In this document: positions 30,955-42,171 of the stretch, one piece after another
Numbering within the stretch: position 1 is the stretch's first letter
How the letters are laid out: every line of letters starts with the position of its first letter
Assembly (NCBI GenBank): GCA_963678675.1
Contig: OY783198.1
Coordinates: 14,430,311 to 14,494,310, forward strand
Reading direction: 5' to 3'
Source: Xiphydria camelus
Lineage: Eukaryota; Arthropoda; Insecta; Hymenoptera; Xiphydriidae
DNA length: 64,000 bases
The notes under the pieces: generated by a model
The model's database searches: none
What the model was told of the DNA's origin: nothing
The model's input: the letters and a program-made list of their open reading frames with translations, nothing else
Position numbers and translations under genes: made by a program

Positions 30955-31136
30955 TTAATACCGATAATTAATTGCTATACTGTAATACCTTCCAGGGAAC
31001 GAATTGAATTTTTAACTGAATGTAAATATTGGATTTGAACAGTGAACAGTTATAATTACTTGGAAGTTTATTCGTGGTTCACTATTAAAGAAGGTGTTAC
31101 AGTATAGCAATTAATTATACAATAAAATATAAAAAT

Positions 31137-31730
31137 AACACAGGTTTACAACAAAAAAAAAGTCCGGACTATTTGACCGGACCATGGTATTCCGAGGTAT
31201 TTTTGCGTCCTGAATCCGATCCTGAGGTCATCTGAGCCCCATCACGTCAGAAAAACGAGATTTCGAAATAAATAAATAAGGAAATGGGACTGCCCTGAGC
31301 AGCACCCAGAGCATGACTCCAAGGTTCTAAGGCCATTACGGTCAGTGCTGGGTCCACTGTCAAAGTGAACGGATCGCCGGAATTGGATGCCTTGACAGGG
31401 AGATCGTAATCCGCGAGATACAACGATCATGGCAACATTTTATCCACTGGGGTGGTTCTGTGATAGTCCCGGTCGAGATTTAGGACTCCATTCCAATGTT
31501 TGGAAGGTATTCAAGACCTAAACAGCTACCCTCCAACTCAACAGGTCGCTTGAGAAATTGTCCCGGATCCAGTTCCAAAAAATGGTCATTTTAACCTCTA
31601 AATGACCTTGAAATCTCATTTTTCTGACGTGATGGGGCTCAGATGACCTCGGGATCGGATTCAGGACGCAAAAATACCTCGGAATACCATGGTCAAATAG
31701 TCCGGACTTTTTTTTTTGTAAACCTGTGTA
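31137..31730. repeat. inner palindrome, ~594 bp
   Basis: ACACAGGTTTACAA...AAAGTCCGGACTATTTGACC at the left and its complement at 31690-31730. The arms are ~125 bp with a unique middle. It sits at the centre of the 30068-33525 element. Confidence 0.75.
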
Positions 31731-32559
31731 ATTAGTAAACTCACTTCGTGCTTGGGTCTTCATTTTCTACATTTGAAGCAATTTTAACATCATTATACAT
31801 GTCTTTACGACATATCTGACAAATATATCGATCAATGTATTCTTCGAATTTTTTATTCCACTTGGCGGTAACGCGCGAGGAACAAGTTATGACGAACACA
31901 ATTATGACCTTTCTTTTTCAAAGGATTACAACATTCCTTCGGTCGAACCATTTTCACTTAATGATATTGAAACACCGAATAGTTTTTACGCAAGTATACC
32001 GCACGAGCACCATCAGCAAACTGACAAGAAAACTGTGTATGTTTGCCAAACTCGGAAAATCATATTCATGCAAGTTCAAACGGTTTTTGCTCAAGTTTGC
32101 GCGGCCATCAAGATGCCGCGGACGCCAGTAGCGGAGCGCGCCGCGCGATCTACGAGCGCACCGCGTAACAAACAATTTCGTATCTCCGGAATGGAGAAAA
32201 AGTACAAAGTTCTCTTTGCAGATTATAAAAGGCCAACGTTTGCCGCATGAATTTATGTAAGTTCCATTTTTTTATAGCGTGAAGAACGCATGAAAAATTG
32301 CAATTGTTTAAAAAAAATTAATGCAAAATTCATTTTTTAAAACAATTTCACCTCAAGCAAATATTTATTCGATAGTGTAAACATTGCTTTATCAGTGTGC
32401 AAAATTTTAAGTAATTGTCTAAAGTAGTTTAAGAGAAAACGATTTTTCATTTTAATCGCGCTTCAAAGTTTGATTGTTAATAACATTAACAAATAACGGA
32501 ATTTTCACGAAATATTAATACGGTAACGTAAGTGCCATACTCCCTTCGTAATAGAGTTA

Positions 32560-33461
32560 TGTAGGAGGGGTAATATGTACAGAGCGCGAATAAACTAGGA
32601 ACTAAGGTTTATTCGTGATCTGGAATACAAAATGGTAGCGTAAGCGTGTGGAAAGAGAAGATCCCAGGAGGGATCGAGCTCGGAGAAGCGTCGGAGGGGG
32701 CTGCCGGTCGGGCTGCTCGTAGGCGGTGCGGGTCGTCCTCAGGAACGGCTGCGTCGGTCCTGGCGTGCCGGAACTGCTCGAAGGCGGTGCGGGTCGTCCT
32801 CAGGAACGGCTGCGTCGGTCCTGGCGTGCCGGGGGCTGCTCGCGTCCCGGGAATCGTCGTCAGGCCGGAGGCGAAGGTAACTCGTCCGCGTAGAAGGTCG
32901 CCGGGTAGGCGAGGCGACGTGAGAACGTCGGCTGGAGCGGCGAGGACGCTAGGGTGTTCGTGGAGCGAAAACTGCCGCTAGCGAACCTCAAGCCGGGACG
33001 GCGTAGGGCCGTCAGAGATCTGCGCGCGAGAGGGTGTTCGCTGAGCGAAGACTTCCCTCTCGGTTGCTCGAGAGTCGATCGGTGAACCACGAGAGCTGCG
33101 ATGTTCGCTGAGCGAAAACTGTCGCCGCTCGTGTGGAGGCCGTTCGACTACTAGGGTGTTCGCTGAGCGAAAACTTCCCTAGGGCGTTCGACTGAGACTT
33201 CCGAGGGATAGTGGTGTTCGCTGAGCGAAAACTTCCACTACCGTGACTCGAGATGGTCTGGCGGCGATGGCTCGCCGGCCGTCTAATATACCCCGTTTGC
33301 GGACCTTGCCGAAAGCCCGCTGATGACCGATGACCGTTAGGTCCTCGGATGACGCGTCCTAACTACCTGCGCGTCCCTTATGACGCGCTCGGGGCTGTCT
33401 CCAACCCTTGAATCGTCGGCAGGCTGACGCATGCCGACTCGGCTGCGATCCACGCGTTACA
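32560..33461. mobile_element. solo LTR, 902 bp, GTTA duplication
   Basis: Starts TGTAGGAGGGG and ends GCGTTACA, flanked by GTTA (32556-32559, 33462-33465). The empty site (GAGTTATTATTTCC, reverse at ~30120) is preserved in the other arm. Much more GC- and CpG-rich than its surroundings. It includes a ~57-bp direct duplication (GGCGGTGCGGGTCGTCCTCA at 32721 and 32783) and five hairpins. No internal retrotransposon sequence remains. Gypsy- or Bel-type cannot be decided. Confidence 0.85.
32950..33245. repeat. five hairpins with a conserved core in the solo LTR
   Basis: Core GTGTTCGCTGAGCGAAAACT (TTCGC/GCGAA stem, TGA loop) at 32954, 33034, 33101, 33156 and 33214. Flanking bases differ but pair: AGAGGG/CCCTCT, CTAGGG/CCCTAG, TAGTGG/CCACTA, and GAGCTGCGA against TCGCCGCTC. 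Confidence 0.75.
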
Positions 33462-33885
33462 GTTATTATTTTCGAAATCCGCGATTTAGTGGAAATTTCG
33501 AGTCCGACTTGACATGGCTTGACTCAGCTACAATAATCGTTCAGATCTCAAATTATTGCAAATTTAATCTACTTCAAAAATGGTTACGATGATCTTTTAT
33601 GAAAAACCAGTCCTTCCGAGTCAAAATCGACAAGAACTGAAAAAATGTAAAAAATTTCGAGATTTTCTTGATTTTTGACAATGATCCTGTCATCTGCCGA
33701 GGTCGAAAAAACTTGGATTTAACATCCTCTTTTCATCATAAACAACATATCAAAAAAGTAAAAATACCTGATTTGATGCATCGCTCAATGTATGATTTGA
33801 TTGGACTAGTAAGGGTTAATGCGCATGCGCCTGACGTCCGCTGACAGTCTCTGACTCCTGCAGGAACAAACCTTATGTCACCAAT

Positions 33886-33950
33886 GCTTCGGTAGCGCAA
33901 CGGTCAAGTTGCCGGGCTGGGAGTCTCGATGTCGTGGGTTCAAATCTTGT
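33886..33950 (+). other. tRNA-like sequence, right arm
   Basis: TAGCGCAACGGTC then GGGTTCAAATC, the mirror of 22742-22800. See that entry for why it is not a working tRNA. Confidence 0.6.
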
Positions 33951-34137
33951 TGTTTTTCTTTTTTTCTTCTTTCTTTATTAATTCTTTTTTTCATTTGATT
34001 GCAACCACTTCTTGTTATAAAAAGTAGTTTACATTACCGAATAAAATAATAGTTTCAATGTTTCTTATAGTTTTACATTATTTTCTTCCTTATTGAGGTG
34101 AACCAATATTATTTGTAAGAACAGTTGGAAACATCGT

Positions 34138-34440
34138 TGCATTTTTTTACTCTTACATTTCGTCATTGGAATTTTTGGCTTCCGAAGATTTTGTTCATAA
34201 TTTTGGATGATAATTGTCGAAAAAACATTTGAAGCACACTGTATTTTGACACCATGAGCATTTATTTTGACGAATGGGACTTTGCCTCACGCACATTTAC
34301 ACTTTAAAACCGTTATAGAAAAGCAAATTTCATTGTTTCATTCAGTGTTTCAAATGTTTTTTCGACAATTATTATCATCCACAATCGTGAACAAAATCTT
34401 CGGCAGCCAAAAATTCCCATAAAGAAATGTAAGAGCAAAA
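34138..34440. repeat. palindromic element, ~300 bp
   Basis: GATAATTGTCGAAAAAACATTTGA-type sequence near 34208 pairs with CAAATGTTTTTTCGACAATT at 34348. The outer arms are diverged. The following sequence to 34600 (GCATAGATTCAACGTTATTGA) recurs inverted at 60583-60607. Confidence 0.6.
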
Positions 34441-34647
34441 AAAATGTCAAATTTCGTAGGGGTTTCGTAGCATCGCGACCATGAATACCTACGTTTGCAT
34501 TGATTTGTGCATTCAGTTTCATGTTCAGTTGCATAGATTCAACGTTATTGATGAAAGAATTTGTCTAATAAGAATCCAGCATTCAGGTATGTAAGACGAA
34601 GCCAGCCACGCCTTCGTCAATGTACTATCAACCATCACATCTAATAG

Positions 34648-35150
34648 ATATTTTCGTTATAAGGGCGTGAAGCGCCGTTTTTAACGAGTGTGAAGTTTTC
34701 CGCACGAGCGAAGCGAGTGCGACAACCACACGAGTTAAAACGACGCGAAACGCCCTTATAATGAATTCTATTTTTTGTTACTAAGTGTGAAATACGAGGT
34801 TGACGGGGTCGAGGACGTCCGTGAAACAGAGTTTTACGCACTGAGTGACGAAAACATCATTTTTGTCACTCAGTGTCAAATACTCGGTTTCATGGGCCTC
34901 CTCAACGCATGTGAAATCATCTTTCATACACCAATTCGTGAAAAGTTGCGCAGTGCGTGAAATAACCTACGCAGTGCGTGAAATCGTCAACCTCGTATTT
35001 GACACTTAGTGACAAAAAATAGAATTCGTTATTCGGTTGTTTCACGCCGTTCTAACGAGTGTGATTGCCGTACTCGCTTCGCTCGTGCGGCAAACTTCAC
35101 ACTCGTTAGAAACAGCGCTTCACGCCCTAATAACGAAAATAACTATTATG
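34648..35150. repeat. palindrome with GCACGAGCGAAGCGAGTGC motif
   Basis: The left half matches 7030-7245 directly and the right half (34990-35150) is its inverse. The centre is near 34900. Confidence 0.75.
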
Positions 35151-35224
35151 TTTCGTCGCACGGTAGACGAAACTTGGAAGGCCGTTTCGTACCGTTTAAG
35201 TTTCGCAATCATAAATATGTACCT

Positions 35225-35340
35225 CACCATCAGCGAATCGGTACGTTTCGTCAACAATTGGGCCGCGAATGCACTCGCGGTCTCGCACCTCCCCGGCAAT
35301 TACCGGACGATCAGAGCAAACTGGACGATCAGAGTTGATT
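35225..35340 (-). repeat. repeat unit shared with 60768-61080
   Basis: GAATGCACTCGCGGTCTCG and CCGGACGATCAGAGCAAAC are the complement of sequence in both tandem units at 60768-61080. Confidence 0.65.
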
Positions 35341-36374
35341 TCACCGCCTACTCATACCCAGTGCAATCAGCGCATAAATTCGTCCGATTTTGGCAAAAAT
35401 CCTGAATTACGCTCTTTTTAAGTAACCACAAAAATTATCGTCCAACCAATAGCAAGCGAAATAATAACGAGAAGCCAATTTTTTGATCTTTGACTCCCGT
35501 ATAACTTTTGAAGCGTACACGATATCGATTGGGACTTTTTACACGTTATTTACAATATAATGCTTCAATGAAGGTGTATGCAAAAATCCAGTTTACTGCG
35601 AATTTTTTAGAAGTAACGCCTTATTTCCACCTTAAGTTACTGGGCTATTAATAATCTTCAAATTCTATTTCCATTGGTTCATCTTTATCGTAATTAAACA
35701 CGTCTTCTGAATGCTCTGGAGTATCCTCAATCGTATCTTCCAACGCAGTGTATTTTCACTAAATCGAGATGATTCTTCCATGTGAAATTATTGGCGGAAC
35801 CCAACAACACTTTCGTGCGTTGAGATGAATGTAAAAAAATGAATGTGATATTGTGTTTAATGACGATGAGGATGAACTAATGAAAATAGAATTTGAAGAC
35901 TATTAATATGTATTTCAATCATAGTATTACGTTTTTTACTTTCTCTTGTACTTTTTCTCTAAGTAAATATTAATTGATTTTTTGCAATAGTATGTCCAAT
36001 AAAACTCCGACATTTCTTACTATTGTAAGGTGAATTATTCGATTTGATTTAAACATTCCTTCTATTTCCTTGAATCACTATTATGTGGATAATTAATAAA
36101 TTATAAAAAAAAGGAAATCTGCAATTTCTCTTAGTCAATATAAAAAGCAAAAAAAGGTGTGAGTGCCGTTGTACTCACGGAGGATGTGTAAACATCTTAC
36201 AATTATCTGCGGTCCGAGTTTAATTGGGGAATATGACGTCGTAGTTCGACATAAAGAAGTTTAATTTTTTCTATAATAAAATATTTATTATTATTATATA
36301 TTAGATTTATAACTTACTAGTCCGTCCCGGCTTCGCACGGGTAGATTGTGGATTAATTTTGTCCGTCCACCATT
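35341..36374. other. element relics, no intact gene
   Basis: A diverged inverted pair at ~35640-35770 and 35830-35905 each encodes the short acidic C-terminal tail EIEFEDY or KIEFEDY before a stop, on opposite strands. This suggests a decayed protein end copied in both arms. The rest is AT-rich and unassigned. Confidence 0.45.
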
Positions 36375-36770
36375 GTTTAAATACATTTTTAATACAAAAC
36401 TTTTAGTATTTTTCCCGGGCTACGCAATGGTCATATTGGATTTGACCTTGACCATGACCTTCAAGGTTATATCAAGGTCAAATTAATTTTTTTTCACGTT
36501 CAAATGTGTCCTTGATTATTTTTTTCATGTTACCTTTATTGTCAGCGAAGGTCAATTTCGACTTTTTGAACACCCTGTATAAGATTTACTAACTCAGAAA
36601 CCTTCGCGGGCATGCGTCCAACCATTCCCCAAAGTTTCATCGCAATCGGATGAACGGTTTAGGAAGGCATTTGATATTACCTTAAAGGTCACGGTCAAGG
36701 TCAAATCCAATACGACCACTGGGTAGCCAAGGGAAAATCCTTAAAGTTTTGTATTAAACATTTTTCTCTA
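36375..36770. repeat. palindromic element, ~395 bp
   Basis: TTGGATTTGACCTTGACCAT pairs with a GGTCAAGGTCAAATCCAATA arm at 36690. TCATCGCAATCGGATGAACG in the loop resembles sequence common in insect repeats. Family not recognised. Confidence 0.65.
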
Positions 36771-37226
36771 AAATGTTTTCCCGTTGAGATAATCCAGCTT
36801 GCGCGAATAGTATGCGCAGTAGCGCCACACACACACTGACGCAGTCACATCTACATGACTTACGTCTGACGCTCAATTTCCCAGGAAGGTCGTACCGCAG
36901 AGCCATAGCATAGATGTTTACACATCAAAAATTTTCCTGAGTAACATTTTTTTAAAATTTATTCTCTCATTTTTGTACTTAACCCTCCGTTACTCCCTAG
37001 AAACCTACGACCTTAGGTGGTCGTATGACGAGCGCTGAGTCGCCGTGCTAAACGGAGCACGCTGTTGCCACATTAACTTACACATTGTAAGTGCGTCGTG
37101 ACAACACTGTATCTCGAGCGTTTGTCGGAGAGCTACTCGCACTGGGCGGCTCGGCGCCGCTTTTCTGTTCGCTCGGACAAGTAGTCGAGCTAAGTGATCT
37201 AACAAGGAGAGGCTGCGAGTTTCGGA

Positions 37227-37972
37227 ACAGGCATTTTTACGGTTTTTTCTCCCTTAACAAAACCCCAAAATATTTTTTTCCGAAAACGCCTTAGAAATAA
37301 AAAAAATCACATCAAAGAATTCCATGATTGGTATGTATAAGTTCCGAAAATCTGGTCTCAGGAGTCCTCGCGTGGCTCATTCGGTAGCGTGCGAGACTCG
37401 CACTCGGTGGGCATGCGTTCGAGTCCTAAGTGTCCTTTTTTTTTAACAAAATTATTTTTAATGCAATGTCCTTTGACAGTATGCAATAAATTTTCATAAT
37501 TAAATGGATTGAATTAAAAACGAAATGAAAAGCAATGCTATTGCACATTAAAAAAAATATTCAATCTTCAATCATTGCTTGTAGCAGAGGGAAATGACAA
37601 GCAATGATTGAAAATTGAATATTTTTTTTTAATGTGCAATTGCATTGCTTTTCATTTTTTTTTAATTCAATCCATTTAATTTTGAAAATGTATTGCATAC
37701 TGTCAAAGGACATTGCATTAAAAATAATTTTGTTAAAAAAAAAATACACCGAGACTCGAACGCGTGCCCCGCGCGTGCGAATCACGGACGCTACCCGATG
37801 AGCCACGCGACGGTTCCTGAGATTAGATTTTTGGAACTTATACATACCAATCACATGGAATTCTTTGATGTGATTTTTTTTATTTATAAGGCGTTTTCGG
37901 AAAAAAATACTTTGGGGTTTTGTTAAGGGCGTCAATCCCTACTGACAGAAAAAAATCGTAAAAATGCCTGTA
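37227..37972. repeat. 746-bp palindrome carrying tRNA-like sequences
   Basis: ACAGGCATTTTTACG pairs with CGTAAAAATGCCTGT. The arms run inward to ~37590, with AACAAAACCCC/GGGGTTTTGTT and a poly-T stretch. Each arm holds one tRNA-like sequence, so the two face each other. Confidence 0.8.
37370..37435 (+). other. tRNA-Arg(TCG)-like sequence
   Basis: D-arm-like TGGCTCATTCGGTAGCG, anticodon stem-loop CGAG-ACTCGCA-CTCG (loop anticodon TCG), and B-box-like GCGTTCGAGTCC. The acceptor stem and T stem do not pair properly, so it is a tRNA-derived module. Mirror copy on minus at 37744-37812 with the same loop. Confidence 0.6.
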
Positions 37973-38017
37973 TGACCTTATAGTACATAGCGCGCCATTC
38001 ATTCAGCTTAGGTGCTG

Positions 38018-38171
38018 GGCCCCCTTTCTTGAGTCACTCGCAAGAGAAACGTATACGTTTCTTAGCGAGTAGACCAATCAGGACCCCCAGTACAACGGAA
38101 TACTTGATCCTGATTGGTCTATTGGCTAAGATGCGTATACGTAACTTTACGAGTGACTCGAGAAAGGCTCC
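38018..38171. repeat. palindrome with GGATCAAGTATTCCG core, copy 3
   Basis: Same outer arms as copy 2 (CTCGCAAGAGAAACGTATAC) and right core ACAACGGAATACTTGATCC. A short (CT)n run follows at ~38258-38271. Confidence 0.85.
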
Positions 38172-38271
38172 CCTGACGCATGCGCGCTCCACCAGACCGG
38201 TGGGAACGGAGCGGACATATATTTCTGTCCTTCGGCCCGTGGTTGTCAAATAAGAACTCTCTCTCTCTCTC

Positions 38272-39140
38272 CCCGAAACTTTAATTAAACGTATCTCGAA
38301 AAATATAGCCTGTTCGAAAAAGTCACCCAGAACTTTTCTGAAGGTGATTTTACGAGGAATCGAATGGTGATTTTTAAAATTTTGTCAAATTATGTTCTTG
38401 TACAAATTTTAAAATGTAAAAATTTTGAAGAACGATACTGTTAATACAAAATGCTTAAAATTAAAAAAAATTCTCTGAGAATGTAGATTCAACCTTTCTA
38501 CGTGAATTGATATAAAAGAAAGTAACAAATATGCATTTTTCAATTTCTTACGATTTTTTAAAGTCTTCGAATTATTTCAACATCTTCATCCCCTCATAGC
38601 GCTTAGGATATTGCATAAAAGTGAAAAAGTCATATAACCTTTTTTACGTATTTTTACCTACTCTACAACTTTTATTTAAACAATTTTTTCATTTTCTTTA
38701 GTCTTCGCGAAATATTTTAAAACAATGGTGTCTGGGGGTGGTTTTTATTGTTTTTCTCGGCTTCCGAGGGGTTGTGAATCATGGAATTTTGGGGATAGTT
38801 TTGAAACACCTTCATGTAACTTCAATCTCAAATTCAGCCAGGAGACTCAAAATGTTAGGTTCAGAGCTATTTTTACTGGACTAGTACCCGTCATGCGCAG
38901 TAGAGAAAGTCCGTTCCAACCGTACGGCTGGACGGTCACTGTACGGTGTTGGCAGCGTTCCAACCACCGCTGGGATCGTGAGTGGAACGGTTCCTGTACC
39001 GTCAATCCGATGCTTGGTCCTGAGCGTGAACTGTGTGGACTGACATGCGCACTACGGCGATTAGTTTGCCTGGCGCGGTCATTTAAATACTTTTGAGAGA
39101 TTTGACGTTTTCTATCTCCGTAATTTTTTTTGCAAGTTAT
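38272..39140. other. no gene recognised
   Basis: AT-rich to 38720, then more GC-rich. Only small non-homologous ORFs are seen. Confidence 0.4.
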
Positions 39141-39144
39141 TAAA

Positions 39145-39257
39145 ATGACGTCTGACGAAGGCGATAGTGACGTGTCGGATATATCGGATATGCCCGACAC
39201 AAGTGACGATAATATCGAATTATACGAAAATAGGGTTAGAAACCAGGATTATTTAGG
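39145..39257 (+). CDS. candidate first exon, acidic N-terminus
   Basis: From ATG, 37 codons of acidic residues (DEGDSDVSDISDMPDTSDDN, then NRVRNQDYLG) end at a consensus donor TTTAG|GTAAGTG. No downstream exon was confidently joined. It could be a host gene exon or an element exon. Confidence 0.3.
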
Positions 39258-40680
39258 TAAGTGACAGGTTATTGAGGTTAAGTTTAGAACATCTTTGTTG
39301 GAAAACTTTGATAGAAAATCATTCAATTTGATTGAAAGACTATAACGAAGGTGGATTAAATTTGATTTGATGAGATAGAAGTTTCTACACAAAATTATGC
39401 TCCGGGAGTCGCCACGTCGAGCATACCTGCCAAGGAGGAAGAATCTCCCGAGGAATCGAAGGAAACAAAACAAAAGAACGGGAAAAAAGGGAGGCGTAAC
39501 AATAGCGAGGAGGTGGATGCCGGTACGACTAGTTAGGTATCCGCTAGACACACTAACAAAGTTGGTCTATCTAGTTAGACATTTGAGGTTAGGTTTCCTC
39601 CCAGTTCCCTGCCAGTTCACCCGCGTGTCGTCAAAAGAGGAAGAAGGCTCTTAAAGGGAGAAACAAGCCTAGAAGGGGAAACAGAAGCTAAAGGAATGTA
39701 TTCTGGAAGGAATAAGAAAGAAGCAATCAACTAAGGGACGAGAGTGTCGGCTCGGAAGCTTTGCTGAACGCACCGGCAAGGAGGGGAACGCTTACGAGCA
39801 ACCAAAAGGGAAAACCAAATATGGAACAAGATATTAGTATAAAGGTAGGTCGTACTGATCCAACTAGGTAAGGAGCGCAACAAGAAGACGTGAGATTTGC
39901 TCCGGAAACGTGCCGAGCGTATTTGCTGAAAAGGAAGAATTCTCCAAGGAATCGAAGAAAGTAAAATGACTAAAAAGGGCTCCGAAACAATAGCGAGAAG
40001 GAGGTGGAAGCCGGAACGACCAGCCCCTCGTCAGACATACTAACAACAAATCCACCCGCGTACCAGTCGCGCGCGAGCAATGCACGGGATACCCGATGAG
40101 GAACCGGAATCTTATTTTAAAAAAAGTAGAGGTACTCGGCGGCTGTAGTCGGCAGCTATTACGGTCATTATAAGACTCCCAAGGTACCGGCAAGGAGGAA
40201 GACGCTGATAAAGGAATAAGGTAGGAGAAATAATCAACCAGGGGATACGATATCAATTTAAAGGCAAGTAATGCTAATTTAACCAGTTAAGTAACGCAAG
40301 AACAGGACGATAGATTGCTCTGGGAGACGCCACGCTATGCGTACCTGAAATAAAGGAAGAATACCTCGAGGAATCGAAGGAATTAAATTTCACGGACTGG
40401 AATGGGAGCTGGAACAATAGCGAGGAAAAGGTGGAAGGAATAAGGGATAAGCATGTAACCGACCAAGTAAGTAACACGACGCGAGAGCTAACAAAAGCCC
40501 TTAGGTATTGAACGAGAACTGGAATAAACGCGAAAGGCTCCACGGGAAGGATGGAGCAAAGGATGCGAGTTGCAACAGTTCGTAGGAAGGTAACGAAGAA
40601 GAAGAGCTCCAGCTTTGAAGATGCATTCGGCCTCCCATGGGCGTCAGGAAGGAAATGAAATGGACTAAGTAGGCAACGCG
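39230..40680. repeat. three diverged tandem units of ~420-500 bp
   Basis: Units recur at about 39398, 39898 and 40316, each with CTCYGGRAR...CGYGCC-type starts, an AGGAAGAATMYCYCRAGGAAT segment and nearby splice-donor-like GTAGG/GTAAG. They are degenerate, with no shared open frame, so likely decayed duplicated exon-intron units. Confidence 0.5.
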
Positions 40681-40709
40681 TAGGGGGAATTAATGAAATG
40701 AAATAATAG

Positions 40710-41200
40710 CAATACCAATTTATACCGATTGAAAAATTGTAAAACCGATTTCGTCTTTGTTAAAACTGCGTAATTTGTTTCAGATGCAGGCGATTGGTGA
40801 TCAGAAGAAAAAAATTCAAATGGGCAATTGATAGAAGGAAGACATATCGAAATGGACAGGCCAGCAGGAGATCCAGACTCGAGGCATACATGGAAAAAAA
40901 GGATATTTCTCGATTGAGGTAAGACATTTATGAAATGAGAATGCAGCAATACCAACCTATACCGATTGAATGGTCGTGACATCTATTGTCTTTGTTAATA
41001 GGAACAGCATTTGGGCTTGACAACCAGCACTGCAGGAGAACTTGGAGGTCGAGGACGAGGGAGATTAACGTGGCATACCAACAGACTTGCGTGTGCAAAT
41101 TGATGTGTTTCTTTAATTTCATGACGAATGGAAGAGTACAAATTATACTTATTTTCATAGTAGTTGGTAAAATACTCTTAAAATACTTAAACTTATGAGG
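40710..41200 (+). other. repeated intron-exon units, unknown transcript
   Basis: Two segments share AATACCAAYYTATACCGATTG followed by TCTTTGTTA, then acceptors (TTTGTTTCAG at ~40783; TGTTAATAG at ~41001). Between them an exon-like 130 bp ends ATTGAG|GTAAGAC. No protein homology is seen. Confidence 0.4.
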
Positions 41201-41889
41201 CATTCCATGTCAACTTTTAGTAGTAGAAACTTTTGGGTCTCCGATTTAGTTGTTCATTTTTTCCAAGTATCTTTAATCAATATAAAAACTGGCCTACATT
41301 TTCAGAACGATTCCGTAGGTCGTTGAGCTGTTATTAATTTTTTTTCATCGCGATTTACGGCTTCAATTAACAAAATATGGAAGAAATGATCCATATGAAA
41401 TATTTGTAATTTTTGGTAATTTCGAAAAAAAAATTATTTCTTTATATTGCGTTTTTTTTTTATTGAAAATGGAGATAAAAAGTGTTGTATCTCAAAACCG
41501 ACATTTCTAATTTTCATGATTTTTTGTACCCTACATTTCAACATCTTTTACGGTAATTTCGAGAGCATTTAGAAAGTGGGGCCTCCCATAGACATTTGTT
41601 AATGAATTTTTTAGTGATTTGAAATGTCAGAATTGACTTTATTCATGCTAGCTTAGAATAGATGTTTTCTAAGCGAGTTTGATTCTCAGCAGTGCAAACA
41701 TCGCGCCTGCGCATTAAACCGATCCCAGTAGTTCCGCGACAGTTCCAGAACCGTACAGGAATCGTCGCTTGGAACAAACCTTGTAGTCGTACTGGCAAAA
41801 GAGTGGTCTTCGGGAGAGCTCGGAGCTATGCTCCCCCACCATGTGGCGTCTCCCGCTCTGTTTTTGTCGCATGCGCGTAGCGGTGTTAA
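41201..41889. other. no gene recognised
   Basis: AT-rich, homopolymer-rich spacer left of the Kolobok-like insertion. Confidence 0.4.
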
Positions 41890-42171
41890 GGGGTAAGGCC
41901 ACCATGTGCGTCAAGAAAGAAGGACGATTTTGTGCATTTTTTTTTAGGAGTAGTGTAAAAGCTATAGAATTTTCTTATAAAGTACTTTATCAAGTATCTT
42001 CAAAGCTACTAAAAAATATTTTGTTTTTAATTTTTGGTTAAGAAATGGCCGTTCCAGGGTCCGGTTTCTACGATGAATTTTTTGTGGAGGTCCAAAACGG
42101 GCGAACCGGCTGTACCCACAAGCGTGAACCTAGAACAAAAATCCAAAGATTTTTCTTTAATATATATCATA

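Larger units (their letters stand above)
30068..33525. mobile_element. palindromic DNA element with 4-bp AGCT duplication
   Basis: Ends GAGTCAAGCCATGTCAAGTC and its complement, flanked by AGCT (30064-30067, 33526-33529). The uninterrupted target TTGTAGCTCCAATAG is in the other composite arm near 23150. Nearly the whole element is a palindrome (30068-31136 against 31731-32559 plus 33462-33525). It contains an inner palindrome and a solo LTR. Four-bp duplications occur in Sola elements; the assignment is only a suggestion. Confidence 0.8.
22615..34064. repeat. composite foldback, ~11.4 kb
   Basis: The left arm 22615-23782 is the complement of sequence in the right part: 24970-25093 plus 29562-30067 plus 33530-34064. 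The right arm is broken by copia (25094-29556) and by the 30068-33525 element. Between the arms lies a 5'-truncated PIN/CXC gene. So each arm holds the last exon and 3' flank of that gene, in opposite orientation. Confidence 0.85.

Noticed and set aside
30511..32250. ORFs such as MFVTRCARRSRGALRY
   Set aside because: Antisense mirror frames of the palindrome arms; no domain and no independent support.
33886..33950. tRNA-Pro gene (loop CTGGGAG)
   Set aside because: Anticodon stem pairs poorly and there is no proper acceptor stem.
37370..37812. Two tRNA-Arg genes
   Set aside because: Acceptor and T stems do not pair and the copies lie in palindrome arms; tRNA-derived modules only.
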